From Noviherbaspirillum pedocola (GTDB taxonomy: Bacteria; Pseudomonadota; Gammaproteobacteria; Burkholderiales; Burkholderiaceae_D): 64,000 nucleotides of DNA. Positions 12,137 through 21,331 of this stretch are shown here, piece after piece. The DNA is taken from NCBI RefSeq assembly GCF_016632335.1, contig NZ_JAEPBG010000019.1, positions 42,873 to 106,872 of the forward strand, read 5' to 3'. Every line of letters begins with the position of its first letter. The first letter of the stretch is position 1. The position numbers and the translations under genes were made by a program. The notes under the pieces were generated by a model, which searched no databases, was not told the DNA's origin, and worked only from the letters and a program-made list of their open reading frames with translations.

Positions 12137-13051
12137 ATGAACCATGCCACTCTGCCGCAACGCGTGAAGATCGTCGAAGTCGGTCCGCGCGACGGCCTGC
12201 AGAATGAGAAGCAGACCATTCCGGCCGAGGTGAAGATCCGGCTGGTCGACATGCTGTCCGACGCCGGCTTTCCGAATATCGAGGCGGCGTCCTTCGTGTC
12301 GCCGAAATGGGTGCCGCAGATGGCGACCTCGGCCGAAGTCATGGCCGGCATCACGCGCCGTCCCGGTACGGTGTATTCGGCGCTGGCGCCGAACATGAAA
12401 GGTTTCGATGCGGCGCTGGCTGCGGGCGTGGACGAGGTCGTGATTTTCGGCGCGGCCTCGGAAGCCTTCTCGCAGAAGAACATCAATTGCTCGATCGCGG
12501 AATCAATCGAGCGCTTTCGCGACGTGGCCGAGGCGACCAAGCGCCATGGCCTGAAGCTGCGCGCGGCAGTGAGCTGCGCGCTTGGCTGCCCTTACCAGGG
12601 CGAGGTGCCGGTCGCAGCGGTGCGCGATGTGGTGGCGCGGCTGCGCGCGCTCGGCTGCGACGAAATCGACATCGCCGACACCATCGGCGTGGCCACGCCG
12701 CGCAAGGTGTATGCGGCGATGGAAGCGGCGATGCGCGAGTTCCCGGTCGAAGGCTTGTCCGGCCATTTTCATGACACCTATGGCCAGGCGGTGGCGAACA
12801 TCTATGCGGCGCTGGAAGTCGGTATCTCGATCTTTCATTCCTCGGTCGCGGGCCTGGGCGGCTGCCCGTATGCGAAGGGCGCGACCGGCAATGTCGCCAC
12901 CGAGGACGTGCTGTACCTGATGCAGGGCCTGGGCATCGAGACCGGCATCAATCTGGACAAGGTAGTCGATGCCGGCCAGTTCATCGCCGGCCATCTCGGC
13001 CGTCCGGCCAGCCGCGCCGGCAATGCCATCGCGGCCAAGCGTGGCGCATGA
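12137..13051 (+). CDS. hydroxymethylglutaryl-CoA lyase
   Basis: Cleaves 3-hydroxy-3-methylglutaryl-CoA to acetyl-CoA and acetoacetate, the last step of leucine breakdown. The product is 304 residues. Visible family motifs are the metal/substrate segment GPRDGLQNE (16-24), the metal-binding GHFHDTYG (His210, His212) and the active-site cysteine loop GLGGCPYAKGATGN (Cys243). The start at 12137 has GAAAGGAT upstream and lies directly after the ghrA stop; the same frame is open further upstream inside ghrA but shows no homology there. It overlaps the next gene by four bases (ATGA), so the two are translationally coupled. Confidence 0.95.
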   Translation: MNHATLPQRVKIVEVGPRDGLQNEKQTIPAEVKIRLVDMLSDAGFPNIEAASFVSPKWVPQMATSAEVMAGITRRPGTVYSALAPNMKGFDAALAAGVDEVVIFGAASEAFSQKNINCSIAESIERFRDVAEATKRHGLKLRAAVSCALGCPYQGEVPVAAVRDVVARLRALGCDEIDIADTIGVATPRKVYAAMEAAMREFPVEGLSGHFHDTYGQAVANIYAALEVGISIFHSSVAGLGGCPYAKGATGNVATEDVLYLMQGLGIETGINLDKVVDAGQFIAGHLGRPASRAGNAIAAKRGA

Positions 13052-13263
13052 CGCGCTACGACCCCACCTCGCCCGGCCCGGTGCCTTCGCCCTGCATCGG
13101 CATTTGCCGCATGGAGGAGGGCACCGGCTTATGCAGCGGCTGCCTGCGCACCATCGATGAAATCGCCTGCTGGGGCGGCGCGTCGGAGGCGGTCAAGCGC
13201 GAAGTCTGGCGTGAGATCCGGCGGCGGGAGGCGGCGCAAAGCTCCGGGGCGACACGCCGATGA
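13048..13263 (+). CDS. DUF1289 small cysteine-motif protein
   Basis: A 71-residue protein with the DUF1289 signature: SPCIGIC...LCSGCLRTIDEIACW, with cysteines at 16, 20, 29 and 32, which look like a metal or Fe-S site. Function in this family is not established. It starts inside the stop of the lyase gene and overlaps the next gene by four bases, so it is expressed with them. Confidence 0.88.
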   Translation: MTRYDPTSPGPVPSPCIGICRMEEGTGLCSGCLRTIDEIACWGGASEAVKREVWREIRRREAAQSSGATRR

Positions 13264-14165
13264 CGCTACCGGCATCGATGCGCCTTTTCGAGCGCGGCTG
13301 GCTGTCGGCCAACAACATCCTGTTTCTCGGCAGGGAGGAAACGGCACTGGTCGACAGCGGTTATGTCAGCCATGCGCCGCAGACGCTGGCACTGGTCGGG
13401 CATGGACTGGGCGGGCGGCGGCTGGATCTGCTGATCAACACCCATCTGCATTCCGACCACTGCGGCGGCAATGCGGCGCTGCAGGCGGCCCATGCTTGCC
13501 GCACGCTGATACCGGCCGCCGAAGCGGCGAGCGTGCGCGCCTGGGACGAGGAGGCGCTTTCGTATCGCGCCACCGGCCAGCAATGTCCGCGTTTCGGTTT
13601 CGATGGAATCCTGGGCGATGGCGATGTGCTGCGGCTCGGCGATCTCGACTGGCGGGTGCTCGCTGCTCCCGGCCATGATCCGCATGCGCTGCTGCTCTGG
13701 TGCGACGCGCAAGGGATCCTGCTTTCGGCAGATGCGCTGTGGGAGAACGGGTTTGGCGTGATCTTTCCGGAGCTGGAGGGGGAGTCGGGGTTCAAGGAGG
13801 CACGCGCCACGCTGGAGCTGATCGCCGGGTTGGATGCGCGCCTGGTGATCCCAGGTCACGGCGCCGCTTTCACCGATGTGCGCGCCGCGCTGGAGCGGGC
13901 GCGGCGGCGGCTGGACTTCCTCGAAGCCGATCCGGTGCGCAATGCACAGAACGGCGTGAAGGTGCTGGTGAAATTCCGGTTGCTGGAGCGAAGGCGGGTG
14001 GAGTTGTCCGAACTTCGGCAGTGGGTGCGCGAGGTGCCGCTGCTGGTGACATCGAATCGGCGGTGTCTGCAGATGGAGGACGATGCGCTGGCGGACTGGA
14101 TTGCGTCACAGTTGGTGCGGGCTGGCGTGGCGGCGATTGAGGATGGGATGCTGGTGGATCAATGA
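13260..14165 (+). CDS. metallo-beta-lactamase-fold hydrolase
   Basis: A 301-residue MBL-fold protein with the metal motif THLHSDHCGG (His62, His64, Asp66, His67), a second His in APGHDPHALL, an Asp in SADALW and a further His in IPGHGAAF. This is the full set expected for a di-metal hydrolase of the glyoxalase II type. A C-terminal winged-helix-like tail of about 90 residues follows, as in several MBL proteins encoded beside acyl-CoA pathways. ATG 13260 overlaps the stop of the DUF1289 gene. Substrate is unknown; a thioester or organic ester is likely. Confidence 0.88.
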   Translation: MTLPASMRLFERGWLSANNILFLGREETALVDSGYVSHAPQTLALVGHGLGGRRLDLLINTHLHSDHCGGNAALQAAHACRTLIPAAEAASVRAWDEEALSYRATGQQCPRFGFDGILGDGDVLRLGDLDWRVLAAPGHDPHALLLWCDAQGILLSADALWENGFGVIFPELEGESGFKEARATLELIAGLDARLVIPGHGAAFTDVRAALERARRRLDFLEADPVRNAQNGVKVLVKFRLLERRRVELSELRQWVREVPLLVTSNRRCLQMEDDALADWIASQLVRAGVAAIEDGMLVDQ

Positions 14166-14350
14166 TGCAAAGCGTGGCACGAAGCGATATTTTTATGGGA
14201 AGTTGCAATGAAATGCCGCATGTTGGGCAATTTCCACAACAACCGTGCATGCCGGATAACAATTGATTTATAGTCATTCAGTTTTGCTTTCCGGTAACCC
14301 TAGAATGCGAGGCCAGCAAAAAGACTGGTAATCACTTCGAGGGATGAATC

Positions 14351-14932
14351 ATGAAAGTAAACAAGCAGTTGGCAGCATTGGCAGTGGCTTTGTCGGCGGT
14401 TTCTGGAGCAGCGGTTGCAGCAGGAAATGATAGTGGCGCGTATCTGGGCGGCGGTGTGGGTTATTCATATCATGCCGGTGAATGTCCAGCAGGAACTGAC
14501 TGCTCTCGGTCGGATGCCGGTTTCAAGATTTTCGGGGGATACCAGTTCAACCCGTATGTTGCTCTGGAGGCTGGTTATATCGATCTGGGTAAAGCCAAGG
14601 CCTCGAATTCCCACGGCGAGCTTTCCGCAGCGACGACCTCTTTCACGACAGCTGTCCTTGGCATGGTTCCACTTGGCACGCAAGCTTCGTTGTTCGGCAA
14701 GCTTGGCATGCATTGGTCCAAGACAAAGATATCAGGAAGCGCAGGCAAGCTTTCCGATGATTACACTGACAATCACAACGGCTTCCTGGCCGGCATCGGT
14801 GGCCAATACAATTTCACGCCAAACTTCGTCGGACGCGTGGAATATGAGTGGCTGAACAAGGCGGACAAGGCAGCCGATGTCTGGGACGGCGATGTTCATT
14901 TGGTCAGCGCCAGCCTGATTTACAAGTTCTAA
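14351..14932 (+). CDS. outer-membrane beta-barrel protein (OmpA-like porin family)
   Basis: A 193-residue precursor. Residues 1-23 form a signal peptide ending AVAA. The mature part alternates short amphipathic strands (AYLGGGVGYSY, FKIFGGYQF, VALEAGYIDL, FLAGIGGQYNF, FVGRVEYEWL) and ends in phenylalanine, the usual signal for barrel insertion by Bam. The fold matches the eight-stranded OmpA/OmpX-type barrel. It has no peptidoglycan-binding C-terminal domain. GAGGGATGAATC precedes the start. The gene stands alone between an upstream A+T-rich region and a downstream hairpin. Its codon use is less GC-biased than its neighbours, which is common for abundant envelope proteins. Function beyond the envelope is unknown. 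Confidence 0.85.
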   Translation: MKVNKQLAALAVALSAVSGAAVAAGNDSGAYLGGGVGYSYHAGECPAGTDCSRSDAGFKIFGGYQFNPYVALEAGYIDLGKAKASNSHGELSAATTSFTTAVLGMVPLGTQASLFGKLGMHWSKTKISGSAGKLSDDYTDNHNGFLAGIGGQYNFTPNFVGRVEYEWLNKADKAADVWDGDVHLVSASLIYKF

Positions 14933-14965
14933 AATCCGTTCAAATCCTCATCCCGCTTCACCATT

Positions 14966-14982
14966 GACCGGCGATGCCGGTC
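14966..14982 (+). terminator. hairpin downstream of the beta-barrel gene
   Basis: A perfect seven-pair stem, GACCGGC-gat-GCCGGTC, lies 34 bases after the stop codon. It is followed by only a weak pyrimidine stretch, so it may be an inefficient intrinsic terminator. Confidence 0.4.
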
Positions 14983-15033
14983 CATCTTCCCCAAGCAGCC
15001 CCAAATCCCCGCACGACCGTTCTTTTTCTCGCC

Positions 15034-15039
15034 TATAAT
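15034..15039 (+). promoter_or_regulatory. candidate -10 element for the nitronate monooxygenase gene
   Basis: A perfect TATAAT lies 68 bases before ATG 15107. No good -35 hexamer is visible at the usual distance, so the call rests on the -10 alone. Confidence 0.35.
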
Positions 15040-15106
15040 CAGCGCGGCCAGCCGTTAAACGCCCGGCAATTCTCCCGATATCCCCGTTCATCCACTTGAG
15101 GTCGCC

Positions 15107-16075
15107 ATGGCATTGCCCGCCGCGCTGCAGCAGCTTCGTCTTCCCGTCATTGCTTCGCCGTTGTTCATTGCCAGCGGCCCCGAGCTCGTCACCGCGCAGT
15201 GCCGGGCCGGCATCGTCGGCTCGTTTCCGGCCTTGAATGCCCGGCCGGCGGAACTGCTCGACACCTGGCTCACGCAAATCCAGGCCGACCTGGCCGAACA
15301 CAAGAAAGCCAACCCGGACGCCATCATCGGTCCGATCGCGGTGAACCAGATCGTGCATCAGTCCAACGACCGCCTGGCGCACGACGTCGAAGTCTGCGTG
15401 AAGCATGAAGTTCCGATCATCATTTCCTCGCTGCGCGCGCCGCCGAAGGAAATGCTCGATGCGATCCACAGCTATGGCGGCATCGTGCTGCATGACGTGA
15501 TTTCAATCCGCCATGCGCAGAAGGCGCTGGAAGCCGGCGTCGATGGCCTGATCGCGGTCGCGGCCGGCGCCGGTGGTCATGCGGGTACGCTGTCGCCGTT
15601 TGCGCTCATCGGTGAAATCCGCAAGTTCTTCTCCGGGCCGATTGCGCTGTCCGGTTCCATCGCCACCGGCGACGCCGTCCTGGCCGCGCAGGCCATGGGC
15701 GCCGATTTCGCCTATATCGGCTCGCGCTGGCTGGCAACGCAGGAATCGAATGTCAGCGAGGCCTATCGTCAAAGCATCGTGGAATCCACGGCCGCCGACA
15801 TTGTCTATACCAATCTGTTCACCGGAGTGCACGGCAACTACCTGAAGAAGTCCATCGTCGCCGCCGGGCTCGATCCGGACAATCTGCCCGAAGCCGACAA
15901 GTCGAAGATGAACTTCGGCTCCGGCGGCAGTGCGCGCGCCAAGGCCTGGCGCGACATCTGGGGCGCCGGTCAGGGCGTGGGCCTGATGCACGATGTGCCG
16001 ACGGTCGAGGAAGTCGTGCGCCGGCTCGAAGAGGAATACCTTGCTGCGCGTCGCCGCCTGGCGCTGGATCGATAA
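15107..16075 (+). CDS. nitronate monooxygenase family flavoprotein (2-nitropropane dioxygenase-like)
   Basis: FMN-dependent TIM-barrel enzyme of 322 residues that would oxidise alkyl nitronates such as propionate-3-nitronate. Typical family segments are LPVIASPLFIASGPELVTAQCRA near the N-terminus, the phosphate-binding AAGAGGHAG and the LSGSIATGDAVLAAQAMGADFAYIGSRW region. The start follows a GAGGTCGCC site. It is followed after 13 bases by a DUF1330 gene, so the two are probably cotranscribed. Some members are enoyl reductases rather than nitronate enzymes, so the substrate is uncertain. Confidence 0.88.
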   Translation: MALPAALQQLRLPVIASPLFIASGPELVTAQCRAGIVGSFPALNARPAELLDTWLTQIQADLAEHKKANPDAIIGPIAVNQIVHQSNDRLAHDVEVCVKHEVPIIISSLRAPPKEMLDAIHSYGGIVLHDVISIRHAQKALEAGVDGLIAVAAGAGGHAGTLSPFALIGEIRKFFSGPIALSGSIATGDAVLAAQAMGADFAYIGSRWLATQESNVSEAYRQSIVESTAADIVYTNLFTGVHGNYLKKSIVAAGLDPDNLPEADKSKMNFGSGGSARAKAWRDIWGAGQGVGLMHDVPTVEEVVRRLEEEYLAARRRLALDR

Positions 16076-16088
16076 CGAAGGAGAAGAG

Positions 16089-16391
16089 ATGCCCAAAGCC
16101 TATGTCGTCGCGGAGATCCGCGTCACCAATCCCGAGAAGTACGCGGACTACCGCGCGCTGTCCACTGCCGCCAACGAACAATACGGCGGCACCTGGCTGG
16201 CCAGAGGCGGCGAACGGGTGCAGCTCGAAGGCGAGGACGAGCAGCACAACGCCGGCTGGCGCAGCGTCATCGTCGAATTCCCGTCGCTGGCCGCGGCGCG
16301 CGCCTGGTACGACTCGCCGGAATACGCAAAGGCGCGCGAGATCCGCACCGCCAATTCCATCGGCCGGCTCTTCATCATCGAAGGCGTTTGA
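16089..16391 (+). CDS. DUF1330 family protein
   Basis: A 100-residue ferredoxin-like alpha/beta protein that fits DUF1330, with the family's pattern: AYVVAEIRVTNPEKYADYR at the N-terminus, GG then RG in the middle, and VIVEFPSLAAARAWYDSPEY. A GGAG site six bases before ATG 16089 fixes the start; the frame is open upstream inside the previous gene. Function is unknown; members often sit beside oxidoreductases, as here. Confidence 0.88.
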   Translation: MPKAYVVAEIRVTNPEKYADYRALSTAANEQYGGTWLARGGERVQLEGEDEQHNAGWRSVIVEFPSLAAARAWYDSPEYAKAREIRTANSIGRLFIIEGV

Positions 16392-16554
16392 GTTCAGCGC
16401 CGGCATGGCTTACATGCCGATGTAATTCCTGCCGGCATCCATTGCTTCCCGAGCCCGCCCGCGCAGCCATGCTGCGTCTGGCATGCGCATTGCTGGTCAT
16501 AGCCGCATTGTTTTGGCCATCACGTATCCGCGCAAGGAACCGGCAAACCTTTTC

Positions 16555-18825
16555 ATGACTGTTACGCGGCATCCCGCTCCCACCAGCCCGGCGCTTGTTC
16601 CGGAAGCACTGCGTCTTTACGACCTGGTTCCCGGCGGCATCTGCATGCTCGATGCGCAGGGCTACTTCATCGGCGCCAACGCGTTCTACTGCGACTTCGT
16701 CGGCTACAGCCTCGAAGAATTGCTGCGCATGCGCGTGGCCGACATCACGCATCCGGAAGACCGCGAACGGGACCACATTGCGCTGCGACAGCTGATGGAG
16801 GGCGACAACGATGTCTACAGCGTTGAAAAGCGCTATTTCCACAAGGACGGTCGCATCTTGTGGGTAGGCATTTCCACCACCACGGTCCGGGATGCGCAGG
16901 GCCGGGTGCTGCATGCGCTGGGCATGGTGCGCGAGATCGGGGACCGCAAGCGCACCGAGGATGCGCTGCGCCAGGAAATCGATCGCAACCGGCAGATCGT
17001 GGAGGCCATACGCGAAGGCTTCGTACTGATGGATCGCGACTATCGGGTGCTCAGGATCAATGCCGAAGGCTTGCGCATCGATGGTCGCGACGCCTCCAAG
17101 ATCCTTGGCCGCACGCACTGGGAAGCCTGGCCCGGCTCGGAGCACTCGCCGCTGGGCGCGGCCTATCGTTGGGCAATGACGGAAAGCGTGCCGATCGCGC
17201 TCGAGCACTGCTATGGCTACAACGACCGGGAACTCTGGCTGGACATGCGCGCCTACCCTTCCGACGGTGGACTGGTGGTCTTCTTCCGCGATATCACCCG
17301 ACGCAGGCACAACGAGCGCGCGATCCGCGAAAGCGAAGCCAAGTTCCGCGGCATTACCGATGCGATGCCGCAGATGGTCTGGTCCACGCGAGCCGACGGC
17401 CATCACGATTACTACAACCGGCAATGGTATGACTACACCGGCGTGCCGGAAGGCACCACTGATGGCGAAGGCTGGAGCGGCATGTTCCATCCGGACGACC
17501 AGCCGCTGGCCTGGGAACGCTGGCGCCACAGCCTGGCCACTGGCGAGCCGTATGAAGTGCATTACCGGCTGCGCCACCGCTCGGGCCAGTACCGATGGAA
17601 TCTCGGCCGCGCGCTGCCGGTGCGCGACGAATCCGGCGCGATCATCCGCTGGATGGGCACCTGCACCGACATCCACGACCAGAAGCTCGCCGAAGAGGAG
17701 CTCAAGGCGGCGAGCCGGCGCAAGGATGAATTCCTCGCGATGCTGGCGCATGAGCTGCGCAATCCGCTCGCGCCGATCGCTACGGCCGCGCAATTGCTGA
17801 CGCTGACGGCCAACGATGCGAAGCGGGTGCGCCAGTCCAGCGACATCATCAGCAGGCAGGTGCGGCACATGACCGGCCTGGTCGATGACCTGCTCGATGT
17901 GTCGCGCGTCACCCGCGGGCTGGTGAGCCTGGAGATGGCACGTATCGATGTCAAGCCGCTGCTGGCCGCCGCCATCGGACAGGCGCGGCCATTGATCGAA
18001 GCGCGCCGGCACCGGTTGCAGACCGGCTTCGATGCCGGCCCCGCGATCGTGCTTGCAGACCGGGTGCGCATGATCCAGGTGATTGCGAACCTGCTCAACA
18101 ATGCCGCCAAGTACACGCCGCCCGGCGGTGAAATCCGGCTGTCGATTTCGCTGCGGCATGCCGTTGCGGAGATTGCAGTGAGCGACAACGGCAGCGGCAT
18201 CGATGCGGCGCTGATGCCGCATATCTTCGATCTCTTCACCCAGGCCGAACGCACGCCGGACCGCTCGCAGGGAGGACTTGGCCTCGGACTGGCGCTGGTC
18301 AAGAGCATCATGGCGCTGCATGGCGGCAGTGTCGCCGCGCACAGCGACGGCCCCGGTTGCGGCAGCACCTTCACGCTTTCGCTGCCGCTAGTCGACGAAG
18401 GAGAAGCGCCGCAGGACGAAGCGTCCGGTACGAGTGAGTCGCCGCCATTGCTGCAGCCGCTGCGCCTGATGATCGTGGATGACAATGCCGACGCCGCCGA
18501 CACCCTGGCCGCGCTGCTGCGCGCCAGTGGGCATGACGTGACGGTGCGGGAAGACGCGAAGAGCGCGCTCGACGCTGCGCGCCGGGATGCGCCGCAGGTC
18601 TTCATCCTCGACATCGGCCTGCCGGACATCGATGGTTATGAGCTCGCGCGACGTTTGCGCGCCGATCCGGGAACGCAGAATGCGCTGCTGATCGCGCTGA
18701 CCGGCTACGGCCAGCCGCATGATCGGGTGCTGTCGCGCACCGCCGGCTTCGACCATCACTTCGTCAAGCCAGCCGAGCCAGCCGAGCTGATGGCGGCGCT
18801 GAAGAAAGGGCGGCCCCAGGCTTGA
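16555..18825 (+). CDS. PAS-domain hybrid sensor histidine kinase
   Basis: Three PAS/PAC modules are followed by a HisKA domain (DEFLAMLAHELRNPL, phospho-acceptor His399), an HATPase domain with N and G boxes (NLLNNAAKYT, DNGSGID, GGLGLGLAL) and a C-terminal receiver domain with phospho-acceptor Asp686 in ILDIGLPDIDG. No membrane segment is visible, so it is a cytoplasmic sensor. The receiver is attached and no separate response regulator lies next to it, so its output partner is elsewhere. The start could instead be ATG 16483, which adds 24 residues; neither has a strong ribosome site. It converges on the alpha/beta hydrolase gene with 9 bases between the stops. Confidence 0.9.
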   Translation: MTVTRHPAPTSPALVPEALRLYDLVPGGICMLDAQGYFIGANAFYCDFVGYSLEELLRMRVADITHPEDRERDHIALRQLMEGDNDVYSVEKRYFHKDGRILWVGISTTTVRDAQGRVLHALGMVREIGDRKRTEDALRQEIDRNRQIVEAIREGFVLMDRDYRVLRINAEGLRIDGRDASKILGRTHWEAWPGSEHSPLGAAYRWAMTESVPIALEHCYGYNDRELWLDMRAYPSDGGLVVFFRDITRRRHNERAIRESEAKFRGITDAMPQMVWSTRADGHHDYYNRQWYDYTGVPEGTTDGEGWSGMFHPDDQPLAWERWRHSLATGEPYEVHYRLRHRSGQYRWNLGRALPVRDESGAIIRWMGTCTDIHDQKLAEEELKAASRRKDEFLAMLAHELRNPLAPIATAAQLLTLTANDAKRVRQSSDIISRQVRHMTGLVDDLLDVSRVTRGLVSLEMARIDVKPLLAAAIGQARPLIEARRHRLQTGFDAGPAIVLADRVRMIQVIANLLNNAAKYTPPGGEIRLSISLRHAVAEIAVSDNGSGIDAALMPHIFDLFTQAERTPDRSQGGLGLGLALVKSIMALHGGSVAAHSDGPGCGSTFTLSLPLVDEGEAPQDEASGTSESPPLLQPLRLMIVDDNADAADTLAALLRASGHDVTVREDAKSALDAARRDAPQVFILDIGLPDIDGYELARRLRADPGTQNALLIALTGYGQPHDRVLSRTAGFDHHFVKPAEPAELMAALKKGRPQA

Positions 18826-18834
18826 TCCTCTAAC

Positions 18835-19638
18835 TCAACGCAGGCCTTCCTCGCGCAGCAGGCGCTCGGTTTCCTCTGCCACCAGCTCCGCCGCATCGGC
18901 GTACACGTCATGGCCGCTGCCCTCTGCGACCACGAATCTGCCGCGCAGCGACGAGGCGGCGAGCCGTTCCTGCGTTTGCCGCCATAGCGCTTCGATCGCA
19001 GGCGGACTCGCATGGTCGGTGGCCGCGATGACCAGCATCGGCGAGCGCGGCTGCGCGCGCATGCGCCGCATCTGCGCCTGTGACAGTTGCGCGCCTTTCC
19101 ACTCGAGATACGCCAGCGAGCGATGCGCGCGCGGTGCGTGTCCTTCGAAGGGATTGTCGAGCGCTGGTTCAAAGGGGCTCGCCGCGTCGAGCAGCACCAG
19201 CGCCGCCGTCTGTGCTGCATAGGCCCGCGCGAAATACTGCGCATACAGGCCGCCCAGAGAATGACCGACCAGCACGACTGGCGCGTGGCCATACAGCCGG
19301 TCCAGCAAGCGATGCAGCCTGCGGCTGCTTTCCCTTGCCATCAGCGGGCCGCGCGGATGACGCCGGTGATAGTGGCTCTTGCCATAGCCGATGCGGTTGT
19401 AGATCAGCACTCCCGAGGAGCGATTAAGCCTTTCGATGAACTCGGCCGGCCACGAGTCCATGCCGCGTCCCATCCCGCTTTCCAGCACCAGCGCCGGCTG
19501 CTCGCCGGGATAGCGGCAGTATTGCAACTGATACGTCGAAAAGTCGGCGATGTCGCAGACCGGGGTCGCGCTGGCGGCGGCGGAAACCAGCAACGCGCAA
19601 AAGAAAACACGCAGTGTCATTCGGCAGGAGGAGGGCAT
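18835..19638 (-). CDS. secreted alpha/beta hydrolase
   Basis: The product has a signal peptide (core VFFCALLVSAAASA, residues 11-24) followed by an alpha/beta-hydrolase domain. The nucleophile elbow is GHSLGG with Ser127, and the C-terminal GSGHDVYAD supplies the catalytic His. An oxyanion region sits near ESGMGRGMDSW. The family covers lipases, esterases and dehalogenases, so the substrate cannot be assigned. The start may be ATG 19620 (six residues shorter), which also leaves an intact signal peptide; no clear ribosome site separates them. The frame runs open upstream but those residues look non-coding. Confidence 0.8.
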   Translation of the reverse strand: MPSSCRMTLRVFFCALLVSAAASATPVCDIADFSTYQLQYCRYPGEQPALVLESGMGRGMDSWPAEFIERLNRSSGVLIYNRIGYGKSHYHRRHPRGPLMARESSRRLHRLLDRLYGHAPVVLVGHSLGGLYAQYFARAYAAQTAALVLLDAASPFEPALDNPFEGHAPRAHRSLAYLEWKGAQLSQAQMRRMRAQPRSPMLVIAATDHASPPAIEALWRQTQERLAASSLRGRFVVAEGSGHDVYADAAELVAEETERLLREEGLR

Positions 19639-19970
19639 GGGCGCTCGCGGAGAAATAGGGACGGCGAGCCGGCATCGACGGCATCGCGATCGGCGGAAAG
19701 CGCCGACGTGTGCACTGGGTGGGAATTTTCGATAAGCGGTTGCAGCGCTCGAAAGCGGAGTCGTGGCGACCGGTGCCGATAGCAATCGAAGGTGATGACC
19801 TGCGCTCGCACTCAATTTCAATACGGCGGGCAGCAGCGGACGGCCAAGCGTGCGTAGGTATCCGCCTGAAGCAGTGAAGCGCACGGCGATGCGCCGCAAC
19901 AGCCACGCCGGCCCTGCCACTTCGCAGGGCAACGGGCGCGCATGCCGCAAGCAAAGGTCACCTGGACACG
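19639..19970. other. intergenic stretch, no complete gene seen
   Basis: This 332-base gap lies between the divergent hydrolase and the ankyrin remnant. The frame of the remnant stays open back to a TGA at 19875 and reads like the end of an ankyrin helix from about 19932. The original gene probably once extended here. Nothing else is recognisable. Confidence 0.4.
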
Positions 19971-20411
19971 GTGAACGCGCTGATCAATGCTCGGGCCGAT
20001 ATCAATCTGGCCAACCGGGATGACGTGACTCCGCTGATGGCTGCTATGGACGGAGGACATGTCGCGGTGGTGGATGCGCTCCTTCGCAATGGAGCCGAGG
20101 TCAATTGCGCTGATTCATTGGATGGATCGACCGCGGTCATCAAAGCCACAATGAAAGGCAGTATCGTCATGCCAAGCATGCTGTTGGAAAAGGGTGCCGG
20201 GGTTCATCAGGAACGACAGCTTGACAGCTTAACTGCACTGATGTTGGCAGCCGTTAGCGGTCAGATCGAATTGGTGGAAGCTCTGCTGCGCGTGGGCGCG
20301 AACGTTAATCATGCCAATCGAGATGGCATGACTGCGGTGAAGTTGGCCAAGCATAAAGGCCGTACCGAAGTCGTTAACGCTTTGCTCAGGAAAGCCGCCA
20401 TGGATGATTAG
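19932..20411 (+). pseudogene. 5'-truncated ankyrin-repeat gene fragment
   Basis: From about 19932 the frame reads as ankyrin repeats: a partial repeat ending GHLDTVNALINARADIN, then repeats ending VAVVDALLRNGAEVN, a divergent one, IELVEALLRVGANVN and TEVVNALLRK, with a stop at 20411. The first recognisable repeat has no ATG upstream before the in-frame TGA at 19875. Only GTG 19971, in the middle of a repeat, could start a protein of 146 residues. I therefore read it as the 3' end of a larger ankyrin gene whose start has been lost. These repeats follow the classic consensus and are less like the effector-type repeats around 38-50 kb. A short GTG-started protein cannot be ruled out. Confidence 0.65.
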
Positions 20412-20716
20412 AACCCTGGGCGGAAAAATTACATGAGCTTGGGTAAAGAGAGTACCTGGTGAAAGACGCAGGCATGCCTTGGCTGGTGACCGGAAGGTGC
20501 CAAAGTGTCGTGAAGAAAAGCCCGAACCGAAATCGTTGCTATTTGACCCAATCTCAGCGAGCGGGATCGTCCGTCCCGTGAAGTTGCACGGACCGGCGTG
20601 GCGATTACGTAAGCTCGCCAAAGTTGCGCACCATGTCTATCGGTGATGAAGCCATGAATGACTTCGGCCACGCGGATAATGATTGCCACCCGCGCAGCTG
20701 GGGTCAGGTACATGTC
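20412..20716. other. intergenic stretch, nothing recognised
   Basis: This 305-base gap lies between the ankyrin fragment and the stop of the DJ-1/PfpI gene. Short open frames occur on both strands, but none has a family motif or a ribosome site. Confidence 0.4.
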
Positions 20717-21331
20717 TCAGGCATCCACCCCCACCGACGATGCCTTCTCATCCGGGGTCCCGCGCACGCTGGCCATCACGCGCTCGCCCAAGGCCGCGAT
20801 GAAGGCGCGGTTGAAAGCCGGAATATCGTCCGGCTTCCTGCTGGAAACCAGGTTGCCGTCGACCACGACTTCCTGGTCCACCCAGTTGCCGCCGGCATTG
20901 CGGATGTCGTCCTGCAGCGATGGCCATGAGGTCATCGTCCTGCCCTTGACCAGCCCGGTCGACACCAGCAGCCAGCCGCCATGGCAGATCACCGCGATCG
21001 GCTTGCCCTCGGCCGCCATCGCTTCAACAAAGCGGCGCGCCTCGGGAATCATGCGGATCGCATCGCCATTCATCACGCCGCCGGGCAAGAGCACGGCGTC
21101 GAAGTCGGCCGGATCTGCCTGATCGAACGTCCTGGCCACGTCGAATTCATCGGCTTTCTCGTCATGCCTGAAACCGCGCACCTTGCCCGGTTTTGCCGAG
21201 AGGATATGCGCGGCCGCGCCTTCTCTCTCCAGCGCTTCGCGCGGACCGGTCAGTTCCACCTGTTCGAAGCCATCGGTCACCAGGATTGCCACCGACAGGC
21301 CGGCCAGCCGGGTTTCGGGTATGTCCGCCAT
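20717..21331 (-). CDS. DJ-1/PfpI family protein (glutamine-amidotransferase-like)
   Basis: A 204-residue single-domain protein of the YhbO/PfpI type. The nucleophile elbow is AVICHGGW with Cys116 and His117; the conserved LLPGGVMNGD and the acidic residue near GFEQVELTGP complete the usual site. Family members act as proteases, glyoxalases or stress chaperones in the cytosol, so the activity is not settled. GGAG lies six bases before ATG 21331; the frame can also open at TTG 21346, but that codon has no good site. The gene is divergent from otsA. Confidence 0.88.
   Translation of the reverse strand: MADIPETRLAGLSVAILVTDGFEQVELTGPREALEREGAAAHILSAKPGKVRGFRHDEKADEFDVARTFDQADPADFDAVLLPGGVMNGDAIRMIPEARRFVEAMAAEGKPIAVICHGGWLLVSTGLVKGRTMTSWPSLQDDIRNAGGNWVDQEVVVDGNLVSSRKPDDIPAFNRAFIAALGERVMASVRGTPDEKASSVGVDA

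Noticed and set aside
11104..12540. 478-codon minus-strand open frame over ghrA and the lyase gene
   Set aside because: It spans two well-identified plus-strand genes and has no motif of its own; a GC-rich shadow.
16534..16560. GGAACC upstream of the histidine kinase gene
   Set aside because: No CAC-type element lies at 15-16 bases, and it falls at the start codon region.
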